NCBI RefSeq assembly: GCF_008312835.1 | Contig: NZ_VSKS01000006.1 | Span: forward strand, 307,020-371,019 | DNA: 64,000 bases | DNA from: Streptomyces marokkonensis | Lineage (GTDB): Bacteria > Actinomycetota > Actinomycetes > Streptomycetales > Streptomycetaceae | Direction of reading: 5' to 3' | Part shown: one piece after another, positions 9,441 through 17,690 of the stretch | Layout of the letters: every line of letters begins with the position of its first letter | Position numbering within the stretch: position 1 is the stretch's first letter | Made by a program: the position numbers and the translations under genes | Notes under the pieces: generated by a model | The model's input: the letters and a program-made list of their open reading frames with translations, nothing else | What the model was told of the DNA's origin: nothing | The model's database searches: none

Positions 9441-11033
9441 TCAGTCCGCCGCCTCGATCTCGCCCGGCCGCCAGGTCCTGTCGAAGAACGGCGGCAGGGG
9501 GCTGTAGAACCGCAGGACCACGAACCATCCCTTGCCCGGCACGGTCCGGATCCAGTTGCCCTCCGGGACGCCGTCGGGCCGGTCGGGTCCGAAATGCACG
9601 GTGGTCGTGCCGTCCGCGTCGGCGACCGCCGCCGGTGTCGGGTAGTCCTGGCTGCCGGCCCGGGGGAAGCGCTGCGGCGTGTCGAGCATCGAGCGGGTCT
9701 GGTTGTCGTACACGGTGCACGACCAGAACCGGGCGGCGGGGATGTCCGGCGGGAGCACCAGACGGTAGTGCCTGCCGCCGTCGAGGGCCCGGTCCTGCCG
9801 GTCCGCGAACGCGAACAGGTACTGCGAGCCGATGCCGGGCAGCGGCGCGGTGAAGGCCGGGCTGATGCCCACGCCCAGGTACCACCACCAGTTCCGCAGG
9901 TTGAACTTGCGGGCGCCGTCACTCGGACGGGTTCGGACGCCGCTGTCGGTGATCTCCGGGGGCGGGGTCATGAAGTCGTGGCCGGACACGAGCAGGCCGT
10001 TGACCCACTGGGACGAGGGACCGTAGTAGTGGGCCCCCTCGGCCGGGCGCGGGCGGCAGGCGAGGGTGCGGGCCGTGGCGTTCCCCACCGCGGCCGCCTC
10101 GGTGAGGATCTCCCGCATGCGCGGGTCCGGCTGGAAGGGGCGGCCCTTGACGATCCCGACCGCGGCCAGGGCACCGGCGATCTCGGGGTCGAGCGCCTCG
10201 GCCGGCTGGTCGTGCACGAGCTCGCTCGCGAGGTCGAAGTACGTCGCGTCCCCGGGCGGCACCGTGTTCACGGCGAACCCGGTGCCCTCGACGAAGCGCG
10301 GCGGGTCGGGCCTGCGGAGGGCGGCGGTCCAGGTCTCGGCGGTCCACGGCAGCGGCGGGGCCGTGCCGCCGGTGACGATCTCCCCGATGCTGGTGCCGTA
10401 CAGCCCGGGGACGTAGCGGTGGATGCGCAGTCCCTCCTTGATGCGCTCGACCGCCGGCTTCGGGTCGTCGCCCTCCAGGAAGGCGCGCCCTCCCAGGACC
10501 AGCCGCGTGGTGCGGGCGGGCTGCGTGAAGAACCCGCCCTGCGGGAGGGGACCTGCGTAACCGGGCGGCACGAAGAGGTATCTGCCGCCGGCTCCGCGGT
10601 CCGGCCCCGCCATGCCGGGGTCCGCGACCCAGCGGTACCACATGTCGTCGACGAAACAGAGGGAGAGGGGCGGCACCTCCACCACCAGCGGGCCCTCGGT
10701 CAGGTCGAGGAACGTGATGAAGTAGACGGTGTCCGCGTTCCCGGTCAGCACGAGGGTCCGGGGATCCATGAACTCCGAGAAGAGCAGGACGTCGTGGTCC
10801 TGGATGCCCGCCGCCAGGAATCCCTTGCGGGACGCCCACATGTTCACGCCGGAGTACGCGTCGAGGAACGCGCTGACCGCGCGGATGCGGTCCAGGTGGT
10901 CGTAGACACGGCGCGTCGTCTCCTCGGTGGGCACACCGAGCGGGAACTCCAGGGTGCCCAGGTGGGCCTCGACCCGCTCGGGGGTCGAGACCGACTCCAG
11001 TACCCCTGGTGAGATGTGTGCGGCTTGCTGCAC
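9441..11033 (-). CDS. DUF1254/DUF1214 domain protein, copy 2
   Basis: A 530-residue paralogue of the protein at 7043-8476. It shares LTGNADTVYFITFLDL, FVDDMWYRWVADPGMAGPD, FWSCTVYDNQTRSML and NWIRTVPGKGWFVVLRFYSP, and ends with the same RPGEIE motif. Compared with copy 1 it carries an insertion of roughly 50 residues in the middle. The open frame extends about 80 codons further upstream, but GTG 11033 has GGAG at suitable spacing and matches where homology begins. It is the first gene of the minus-strand cassette and diverges from the sugar operon at 11508. Confidence 0.85.
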   Translation of the reverse strand: MQQAAHISPGVLESVSTPERVEAHLGTLEFPLGVPTEETTRRVYDHLDRIRAVSAFLDAYSGVNMWASRKGFLAAGIQDHDVLLFSEFMDPRTLVLTGNADTVYFITFLDLTEGPLVVEVPPLSLCFVDDMWYRWVADPGMAGPDRGAGGRYLFVPPGYAGPLPQGGFFTQPARTTRLVLGGRAFLEGDDPKPAVERIKEGLRIHRYVPGLYGTSIGEIVTGGTAPPLPWTAETWTAALRRPDPPRFVEGTGFAVNTVPPGDATYFDLASELVHDQPAEALDPEIAGALAAVGIVKGRPFQPDPRMREILTEAAAVGNATARTLACRPRPAEGAHYYGPSSQWVNGLLVSGHDFMTPPPEITDSGVRTRPSDGARKFNLRNWWWYLGVGISPAFTAPLPGIGSQYLFAFADRQDRALDGGRHYRLVLPPDIPAARFWSCTVYDNQTRSMLDTPQRFPRAGSQDYPTPAAVADADGTTTVHFGPDRPDGVPEGNWIRTVPGKGWFVVLRFYSPLPPFFDRTWRPGEIEAAD

Positions 11034-11377
11034 GGCTCGCTCCGTCCTCGGAAAGGGTCGCCCCTGTCGACCCTGAGCGGTCCTGCCGCGGCCCACCACC
11101 GCACCTGGGCCATCGGAGGGTGTGGCCCGGCGGCGCCGTCGCCCGGGCGCTCGCGGGCGGATCAGCGGCCACGGAGGCCGGTACGCACGTGCACACCCCG
11201 TTCGGCGCGGTACAACGGCCGGGTGCAGTCGACGCCCTCGTGCGGCCGAACGATCGCGTGATTCGCTGGCGCACATTCACTGAAACGTTTTCTGACAACG
11301 TTCGACAATCCCGTCCGGCAATCGACATCCCCAACCCCCGCAGGTAGAGACCAATTCCCGCAGGTCCCACACGCCGC

Positions 11378-11404
11378 ATAACGGTTCTTGTTTGATTCCG
11401 TTAT
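11378..11404. promoter_or_regulatory. Inverted repeat ATAACGG-N13-CCGTTAT
   Basis: A perfect 7-bp inverted repeat with a 13-nt spacer, 104 nt upstream of the binding-protein start. It is a possible operator for the DeoR-family regulator encoded in the operon; this is inference. Confidence 0.45.
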
Positions 11405-11417
11405 TTAGCGATGGAGC

Positions 11418-11443
11418 CTGTTGACTTCACACGGAGTTAACAG
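11418..11443. promoter_or_regulatory. Imperfect 26-bp palindrome upstream of sugar operon
   Basis: CTGTTGACTTC and GGAGTTAACAG form an inverted repeat with 9 of 11 arm pairs matching and a 4-nt centre, 65 nt upstream of the first start codon. It overlaps a TTGACT hexamer that could be a -35 element, which would suit repression. It is a second operator candidate for the operon regulator. Confidence 0.45.
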
Positions 11444-11507
11444 TCAAGGTGTGCGCACCCCGCTGCTCCGGGACGTCTGGCGGAGCGGCACGCACAAAGG
11501 AGACGCC

Positions 11508-12872
11508 ATGTCACTGCGGACCCATCGCCCCGTGCTTCGCCGGGCCCTGGTGGCCCTTGCCGCACTCCCCCTGCTCGCCACCGCGGCCTGCGGCGGCTCC
11601 GGCACCGAGGACAGCGCCTCTGGCGAACAAGCCAAGTGCGAGAAGAGCGACGGCAAGGTCAAGCTCACGTACTGGTCCTGGATCCCCGGCGTGGAGAAGG
11701 CCGTGGCCGAGTGGAACCGCCAGAACCCCGACATCCAGGTGACCGTCAAGTCCACCCCCGCCGGCAACGCCGGCACCTACCAGAACATGTCGAACGCGCT
11801 GAAGGCGGGCAACGCCCCCGACCTCGGCCAGATCGAGTACGACTCGCTGGCGAGCTTCCGTCTCCAGGAGGGCCTCACCGACATCGCGTCCTGCGCGGGC
11901 GTCAAGGAGGCGGAAGGCGACTTCGCCGACTGGACCTGGTCCCAGGTGACCTTCGGCGCGGGCGGCGAGGACGGCGTCTGGGCGGTGCCGCAGGACACCG
12001 GCCCGATGGCGCTCTTCTACCGCAAGGACCTGTTCGAGAAGCACGGCATATCCGTCCCGAAGACCTGGGAGGAGTACTACGAGGCGGCCAAGAAGCTGAA
12101 GAAGGCCGACCCGAAGGCGTACATGACCCACTTCTCGCAGACGGACCCGAACTGGTTCAGCGGCATGCTGTGGCAGAAGGGGGCGAACATGTTCGCACAG
12201 GAGGGCAACGCCTGGAAGGTCGACGTCGACAGCCCGGCCGCCGGTGAGGTGGCGGACTACTGGCAGAAGATGATCGACGAGAAGCTGGTCGCCACCAACC
12301 TGCAGGGCTTCTCCCCCGCGCTCTACAAGGCGTGGAACAACGGCGAGGTGGCGACCTGGGTCAGCGCCGCCTGGGGTTACAGCACCATCCGTGACAACGC
12401 CAAGGCGACCGCCGGCAAGTGGGCCGTGGCGCCGATGCCGCAGTGGTCCGCGGGCGAGAACAAGGCCGGCAACTGGGGCGGTTCGACCACGGCGGTCCTC
12501 GGCAAGAGCGAGCACCCCTACGAGGCGGCGAAGTTCGCGCTGTGGCTGAACACGGACCCGAAGGCGCTGGAGATCCTCAACCGTGAGGGCGGTCTCTACC
12601 CCGCGGCCACGGCGGGGCTGAAGCTGGAGGCGTTGCAGCAGCCGGTTGACTTCTACGACGGCCAGAAGGTCTTCGACGTCTTCGCGCAGGCCTCCGGGAA
12701 CGTCACCACCGACTGGACCTTCGGCCCGACGATGACCGACACCTACCGCTTCATGGGCGACGGCATCGCGGGGGCTCTGGGCGGCAAGGGGACGCTGAAG
12801 GACGCGCTCGCGCAGACCGACGCCAAGACGGTGGACTCGCTGGAGAAGCAGTCCCTCGAGGTCGCCAAGTAG
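11508..12872 (+). CDS. Sugar ABC transporter substrate-binding lipoprotein
   Basis: A 454-residue family 1 extracellular solute-binding protein. The N-terminus has basic residues, a hydrophobic stretch and a lipobox-like LLATAAC, so the mature protein should be lipid-anchored outside the membrane at that cysteine. The body has typical motifs such as LTYWSWIPGVEKAV and YRKDLFEKHGI. ATG 11508 is preceded by AAAGGAG. It is the first gene of an operon with two permeases, a beta-galactosidase and an alpha-galactosidase, so its ligand is probably a galactose-containing oligosaccharide. Confidence 0.93.
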   Translation: MSLRTHRPVLRRALVALAALPLLATAACGGSGTEDSASGEQAKCEKSDGKVKLTYWSWIPGVEKAVAEWNRQNPDIQVTVKSTPAGNAGTYQNMSNALKAGNAPDLGQIEYDSLASFRLQEGLTDIASCAGVKEAEGDFADWTWSQVTFGAGGEDGVWAVPQDTGPMALFYRKDLFEKHGISVPKTWEEYYEAAKKLKKADPKAYMTHFSQTDPNWFSGMLWQKGANMFAQEGNAWKVDVDSPAAGEVADYWQKMIDEKLVATNLQGFSPALYKAWNNGEVATWVSAAWGYSTIRDNAKATAGKWAVAPMPQWSAGENKAGNWGGSTTAVLGKSEHPYEAAKFALWLNTDPKALEILNREGGLYPAATAGLKLEALQQPVDFYDGQKVFDVFAQASGNVTTDWTFGPTMTDTYRFMGDGIAGALGGKGTLKDALAQTDAKTVDSLEKQSLEVAK

Positions 12873-12879
12873 GTGACGA

Positions 12880-12915
12880 GGGGCCGGCGGTGCGCGGATC
12901 CCGCCCGCCGGCCCC
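12880..12915 (+). terminator. Intra-operon hairpin after the binding-protein gene
   Basis: A perfect 11-bp inverted repeat (GGGGCCGGCGG / CCGCCGGCCCC, loop 14 nt) begins 8 nt after the binding-protein stop and ends 40 nt before the first permease. Such hairpins usually lower expression of the permeases relative to the binding protein or protect the upstream mRNA from 3' decay. Confidence 0.7.
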
Positions 12916-12954
12916 GTCCTCCTCGCTCAGCACACCTCAGGAAGTGACCACGAC

Positions 12955-13902
12955 ATGACCGCCGACCCCATAGCGGCGACAGCCGCGCCGCCGACACAGT
13001 CCGTTCCGGCACGCAAGCCCCCGCGTCGCAGACGGAACTGGGCTCCCCTCCTCTTTCTCCTGCCGTTCTTCGTGCCGTTCGTCCTGTTCACCCTGGTGCC
13101 GGTCGGCTACGCGTTCTACCAGAGCCTGCTCAGGACCGAGCGGACCGGCGGCACCTTCGGACGCAAGACGACCGTGTTCGCCGGCCTCGACCAGTACAAG
13201 GAGGTGCTCGGCGACTCCGAGTTCCTCGGCAGCGTCGGCCGAGTGCTGGTCTTCGGGCTGGTGCAGATCCCGGTGATGCTGCTGCTGGCGCTCGTGCTCG
13301 CGCTGCTGCTGGACTCGACCGTGGCCCGCCTCAAACGCTTCTTCCGGATCGCCTACTTCGTGCCGTACGGAATCCCCGGCGTGATAGCGGCGCTGATGTG
13401 GGCCTTCCTGTACGACCCGCGGCTGTCGCCCATCGTGGACCTGCTCGGCAAGGCGGGCACCGAGCCGGACTTCCTGGGCTCGTCGATGATGCTGTGGTCC
13501 ATCGGCAACATCGTGACCTGGACGTACACCGGGTACAACATGCTGATCATCTACGCCGCGCTGCAGGCCGTCCCGTCCGACATCTACGAGGCGGCACGCA
13601 TGGACGGCGCGAGCGAGGCGGCGATCGCCTGGCGGATCAAGATCCCGATCCTGCGTCCCGCCCTCATCCTGACGGGCGTCTTCTCCATCATCGGGACGCT
13701 GCAGCTGTTCACCGAACCGCAGGTGCTGCGCTCCATCTCCACCAGCGTCACCAGCACCTACACGCCCAACCTGGCGGCCTACTCGCTCGCCTCGGCGAAC
13801 AACTACAGCGAGGCCGCCGCGATGTCGGTGACACTGGCGCTGGCCACGTTCGTCCTGTCGTTCGGATTCCTCAAGCTCACGGGTCGAAAGGCTGAATCAT
13901 GA
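12955..13902 (+). CDS. Sugar ABC transporter permease, MalF-type
   Basis: A 315-residue permease with about six membrane helices after a basic N-terminal tail (PPRRRRNW). The cytoplasmic EAA loop that docks on the ATPase is visible as EAARMDGASEAAIAWRIKIP. ATG 12955 follows AGGAAG. Its stop overlaps the next permease start by 4 nt (ATGA). No ATP-binding subunit is encoded here; in Streptomyces such carbohydrate importers normally share the MsiK ATPase. Confidence 0.93.
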   Translation: MTADPIAATAAPPTQSVPARKPPRRRRNWAPLLFLLPFFVPFVLFTLVPVGYAFYQSLLRTERTGGTFGRKTTVFAGLDQYKEVLGDSEFLGSVGRVLVFGLVQIPVMLLLALVLALLLDSTVARLKRFFRIAYFVPYGIPGVIAALMWAFLYDPRLSPIVDLLGKAGTEPDFLGSSMMLWSIGNIVTWTYTGYNMLIIYAALQAVPSDIYEAARMDGASEAAIAWRIKIPILRPALILTGVFSIIGTLQLFTEPQVLRSISTSVTSTYTPNLAAYSLASANNYSEAAAMSVTLALATFVLSFGFLKLTGRKAES

Positions 13903-14810
13903 GCCTCCTCACCGACACCGCGGGCGCCCACGCGCCCCGCCCAGCCTCGGGGACGGCACCGCGCGGTCCCAGGGAGAGCCGTCTCTCGGTGATCGCCGCC
14001 ACCGGTTTCCTGGTGGTCATCGCCGTCTACATGCTGCTCCCGGTGTTCTGGCTGGTCGTTTCCGCCACCAAGAGCCAGGGTGACCTGGTCGACTCGTTCG
14101 GGCTGTGGTTCTCCGACTTCCACCTGTTCGACAACCTGCGGGCGCTGTTCGCCAAGCAGGACGGGGTGTACCTGCCCTGGCTGCTCAACAGCCTCCTCTA
14201 CGCGGGGGCGGGCGCGGCGGTGGGCACGCTGCTGTCCGCCATGGCCGGCTACGCGCTGGCCAAGTACCGTTTCCGGGGGCGGGAGTTCCTGTTCTCCGTG
14301 GTGCTCGGCGGCGTGCTGGTCCCGGCCACGGCGCTGGCGCTGCCGCTGTTCCTGCTCTTCGCCGAGGTGGACGCCACCAACACGTTCTGGGCGGTGTTCC
14401 TGCCCAGCATCGTCAGTCCCTTCGGCGTCTACCTCTCCCGCATCTTCGCGGCCGCCTCGGTGCCCGACGAACTCCTGGAGGCCGCCCGGATCGACGGCGC
14501 CGGCGAGTTGCGGACCTTCTTCACGATGTCGCTCCGGCTGATGTCGCCCGCGATGGTGACCATCTTCCTCTTCCAGTTCGTGGTCATCTGGAACAACTTC
14601 CTGCTGCCGCTCGTGATGCTCCAGGACGACCGCCTCTACCCGGTCACCCTCGGGCTGTTCACCTGGCAGTCCCAGGTCAGCCGCGACCCCTCGCTGCAGA
14701 TCCTGAGCCTCACCGGGTCGCTCGTCTCGGTGGTGCCGATCGTCATCACGTTCCTGGTGCTCCAGCGCTACTGGAAGGCCGGGCTCGCGGCGGGAGCGGT
14801 GAAGTCGTGA
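13899..14810 (+). CDS. Sugar ABC transporter permease, MalG-type
   Basis: A 303-residue permease and the partner of the preceding MalF-type protein. It has about six hydrophobic segments and the EAA loop EAARIDGAGELRTFFTMSLR. Its start overlaps the previous stop (ATGA) and its stop overlaps the GTG of the beta-galactosidase gene (GTGA), showing translational coupling through the uptake and hydrolysis genes. Confidence 0.93.
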   Translation: MSLLTDTAGAHAPRPASGTAPRGPRESRLSVIAATGFLVVIAVYMLLPVFWLVVSATKSQGDLVDSFGLWFSDFHLFDNLRALFAKQDGVYLPWLLNSLLYAGAGAAVGTLLSAMAGYALAKYRFRGREFLFSVVLGGVLVPATALALPLFLLFAEVDATNTFWAVFLPSIVSPFGVYLSRIFAAASVPDELLEAARIDGAGELRTFFTMSLRLMSPAMVTIFLFQFVVIWNNFLLPLVMLQDDRLYPVTLGLFTWQSQVSRDPSLQILSLTGSLVSVVPIVITFLVLQRYWKAGLAAGAVKS

Positions 14811-16846
14811 ACAACGCGCTCGACCAGTTGTCCGACCGGCTCGGCGGCATCGCCTACGGCGGTGACTACAACCCGGAGCAGTGGCCGCGCGAGGTGTGGG
14901 ACGAGGACGTCCGCCTCATGCGGGAGGCCGGCGTCAACCTCGTCACCGTCGGTGTCTTCTCCTGGGCGTTCCTCGAACCGCGCCCGGGACAGTACGAGTT
15001 CGGACTGCTCGACGAGGTCATGGACCTGCTGCACGCGAACGGCATCGCGGCCGACCTGGCGACGGCCACGGCGTCCCCGCCGCCGTGGTTCTCACTGCGG
15101 CACCCCGAGGCGCTGCCGGTGACCGCCGACGGCGTCCGGCTCAGCCACGGCTCGCGGCAGACGTTCTGCCCGAGCAGCCCGGCGTACGCCGAGGCGGCCG
15201 GCCGTCTCGCCGAACGGCTCGTGGAGCGGTACCGCGACCACCCCGCTCTCGTGCTGTGGCACCTGCACAACGAGTGGGGCAACCACAACGCGCACTGCTT
15301 CTGCGACACCAGCGCCGGGGCGTTCCGGGACTGGCTCCGGGAACGGTACGGGGATCTCGACGGCCTCAACCGGGCCTGGGGCACGGCCTTCTGGAGCCAG
15401 CGGTACGGCGACTGGGCGGAGGTCATGCCGCCGCGCGCCACCGCGGCCGTCCCCAATCCGACCCAGCAGCTCGACTTCTGGCGGTTCTCCTCGGACGCCC
15501 TGCTGACGCTGCACCGGCGCGAGGCGGAGATCGTACGCCGCCTCTCCCCCGGTGTGCCGCTGACCACCAACCTCCTGGTCACGCTGGAGAAGAAGGTCGA
15601 CGGTTTCTCCTTCGCCCGGGAGTGCGACGTCGTGTCCGTGGACCAGTACCTGACGGCCGCCGACCCGGAGGCGCACATCGGTCTGTCCCTCGACGCCGAT
15701 CTGGCGCGCGGCATGGGCGGCGGCGCTCCGTGGCTGCTGATGGAGCACTCGACCTCCGCGGTGAACTGGCAGCCGCGGAACGTGGCGAAGACCCCGGGGC
15801 AGATGCGGCGCAACAGCCTCGCGCACGTGGCGCGCGGCGCGGACGGTGTCCTGTACTTCCAGTGGCGCCAGTCGCGGGCCGGCGCCGAGAAGTGGCATTC
15901 GGCGATGCTGCCGCACGGTGGCACCGGCACCAAGACCTGGCGCGAGGTCACCGCTCTCGGGCAGGAGCTGAAGGCACTCGCCGAGGTGCGCGGCAGCCGC
16001 GTCGAGTCGGACGTGGCCCTGCTCTTCGACTGGAACGCCTGGTGGGCGCTGGAGATGGCGGCCACCCCCTCACAGGACGTGCGCTACCTCGACCAGGTCC
16101 GCGCCTGGTACGAGGCACTGTGGTCGCTCGGCATCACCTGCGACCTCGTGCACCCGTCGAGCGACCTGAGCGACCGCCGGCTGGTGCTGGTCCCCGGTCT
16201 CTGCCTGACGAGCGACGCGGACGCGTCGTCGCTGGACACGTTCGTGCGCGGGGGCGGGCACGCGGCCGTCGGCTTCTTCAGCGGTGTGGTGGACGAGAAC
16301 GACCACGTCCGGCTCGGCGGCCATCCCGGCGCCTACCGGGAGATGCTCGGGATCCGGGTCGACGAGTTCTTCCCGCTGCGGGAGGCCGAGACGGCCCTGC
16401 TCGCCGACGGCTCACCGGCCGGTGTCTGGACCGAGCTCGTGGAGCCGAGGGGTGCCGAGACGATCGTCTCCTTCGACAAGGATCCGTCGGCCGGCGGGCC
16501 GGTCCCGGGGCATCCCGCGATCACCCGCAACAGGTACGGCGACGGCGCGGCCTGGTACGTGGCGACGCGGCCGTCCGCCGACGCCCTGCGCGGGCTGCTC
16601 GCCCGGGTCTGCCGGGAGGCCGGGGTCAGGGCCGCGGCCGAGGTGCCGCCGGGGGTCGAGGCCGTCCGCAGGAGAGGGCCGGACGCCACCTACCTCTTCC
16701 TGATCAATCACACCTCCCGCGACGTGACCGTCCGCGCGGAGGGCACCGACCTGCTGAGCGGCACCGTCGCCGACGGCGGGACCGTCGTCCGTGCGGGTGA
16801 CGTCGTGGTGATCCGGGAACACGGCGCCCCGTCGTCGGAGCGGTGA
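14807..16846 (+). CDS. GH42 beta-galactosidase
   Basis: A 679-residue glycoside hydrolase family 42 enzyme that would hydrolyse terminal beta-galactosides in the cytoplasm. The N-terminus shows GGDYNPEQWP. The acid/base glutamate is E156 in WHLHNEWG and the nucleophile is E313 in LLMEHST, close to the positions known for the family. Cysteines near CFCDTSAGAFRDWL could be part of a metal site seen in some GH42 enzymes. The GTG start at 14807 overlaps the permease stop. There is no signal peptide, consistent with uptake of intact oligosaccharide first. Confidence 0.93.
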   Translation: MNNALDQLSDRLGGIAYGGDYNPEQWPREVWDEDVRLMREAGVNLVTVGVFSWAFLEPRPGQYEFGLLDEVMDLLHANGIAADLATATASPPPWFSLRHPEALPVTADGVRLSHGSRQTFCPSSPAYAEAAGRLAERLVERYRDHPALVLWHLHNEWGNHNAHCFCDTSAGAFRDWLRERYGDLDGLNRAWGTAFWSQRYGDWAEVMPPRATAAVPNPTQQLDFWRFSSDALLTLHRREAEIVRRLSPGVPLTTNLLVTLEKKVDGFSFARECDVVSVDQYLTAADPEAHIGLSLDADLARGMGGGAPWLLMEHSTSAVNWQPRNVAKTPGQMRRNSLAHVARGADGVLYFQWRQSRAGAEKWHSAMLPHGGTGTKTWREVTALGQELKALAEVRGSRVESDVALLFDWNAWWALEMAATPSQDVRYLDQVRAWYEALWSLGITCDLVHPSSDLSDRRLVLVPGLCLTSDADASSLDTFVRGGGHAAVGFFSGVVDENDHVRLGGHPGAYREMLGIRVDEFFPLREAETALLADGSPAGVWTELVEPRGAETIVSFDKDPSAGGPVPGHPAITRNRYGDGAAWYVATRPSADALRGLLARVCREAGVRAAAEVPPGVEAVRRRGPDATYLFLINHTSRDVTVRAEGTDLLSGTVADGGTVVRAGDVVVIREHGAPSSER

Positions 16847-16850
16847 CGGG

Positions 16851-17690
16851 ATGCTCGCCAGACAACGGCAGGAGGAGATCGCCGAGCTCGTCCGGCAGCA
16901 CGGTTCGATCCGGGTGGGCGCGCTGACCGAGCGGTTCGGTGTGTCCCACATGACGATCCGGCGCGATCTGGAGTCCCTCGCGCGCCGTGGCCACCTCGAC
17001 AAGGTCCACGGCGGCGCGGTCACACCCGAGCACGGCAGCACCGCGGAACCGGCGTTCCGGGAGAAGCGGTCCCGTGAGGTCGCCGCCAAGGAGGCGATCG
17101 CGGCCGAGGCCGCCCGGCTCGTCGCCCCGGGCTGCGCGGTCGCACTGACCGCGGGGACCACCACCTGGACCCTGGCCCGGTACCTCCTCGACGTCCCGGA
17201 CATCACGGTGGTCACCAACAGCGTCCGGGCGGCGCACACCCTGCACACCCACCGGCGGCAGAAGCAGACGGTCGTGCTCACCGGTGGCGTCCGCACCCCC
17301 TCCGACGCACTGGTGGGGCCGGTGACGGCCGCGGCACTGGCGTCGCTCCACGTCGACGTGCTGTTCATGGGGGTCCACGGCATGGACGCCCGGAAGGGCT
17401 TCAGCACGCCCAACCTGGAGGAGGCGGAGACCGACCGGGCGATGTGCCGCTCGGCGCGGCGGGTGGTGGTGCTCGCCGACCACACCAAGTGGGACACGAC
17501 CGGCCTGGCGACCATCGCCCCGCTGGAGACGGCCGACCTGCTCATCACCGACTCGGGCATCGACGGGCACGGCCGTGAGGTACTGGAACGCGGGGTCGGT
17601 GAACTGACCGTCGTCGAGCCGGCCCGCCCGCCGCGACCCGCGGCTCCCGTCCCCCCGACCGACGCACCGATCGAAGGCGTACGCACATGA
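16851..17690 (+). CDS. DeoR-family transcriptional regulator
   Basis: A 279-residue regulator. The N-terminal winged helix contains RFGVSHMTIRRDLESLARRG, the DeoR recognition-helix signature, followed by VHGGAV. The C-terminal sugar-phosphate-sensing domain has LTAGTTTWTLARYL and FMGVHGMD. It begins 4 nt after the beta-galactosidase stop and overlaps the alpha-galactosidase start. It is probably the local repressor of the operon, relieved by a phosphorylated sugar, and could bind the inverted repeats near 11378-11443. The last 30 residues are Pro-rich and poorly conserved. Confidence 0.92.
   Translation: MLARQRQEEIAELVRQHGSIRVGALTERFGVSHMTIRRDLESLARRGHLDKVHGGAVTPEHGSTAEPAFREKRSREVAAKEAIAAEAARLVAPGCAVALTAGTTTWTLARYLLDVPDITVVTNSVRAAHTLHTHRRQKQTVVLTGGVRTPSDALVGPVTAAALASLHVDVLFMGVHGMDARKGFSTPNLEEAETDRAMCRSARRVVVLADHTKWDTTGLATIAPLETADLLITDSGIDGHGREVLERGVGELTVVEPARPPRPAAPVPPTDAPIEGVRT

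Larger units (their letters stand above)
11034..11507. promoter_or_regulatory. Divergent regulatory region between DUF1254 gene and sugar operon
   Basis: This 474-bp gap has no convincing gene. Its right half (about 11270-11450) is clearly more AT-rich than the surroundings. It contains TGAAACGTTTTC at 11281-11292, which is close to the TGAAACGTTTCA type of LacI-family operator, and two inverted repeats described separately (11378-11404 and 11418-11443). It should hold the promoters for both directions. Confidence 0.6.

Noticed and set aside
8412-11012. 866-codon plus-strand frame
   Set aside because: Antisense to the HAD and DUF1254 genes; composition (Arg, Gly, Val, His) is typical of a shadow frame and no domain is recognisable.
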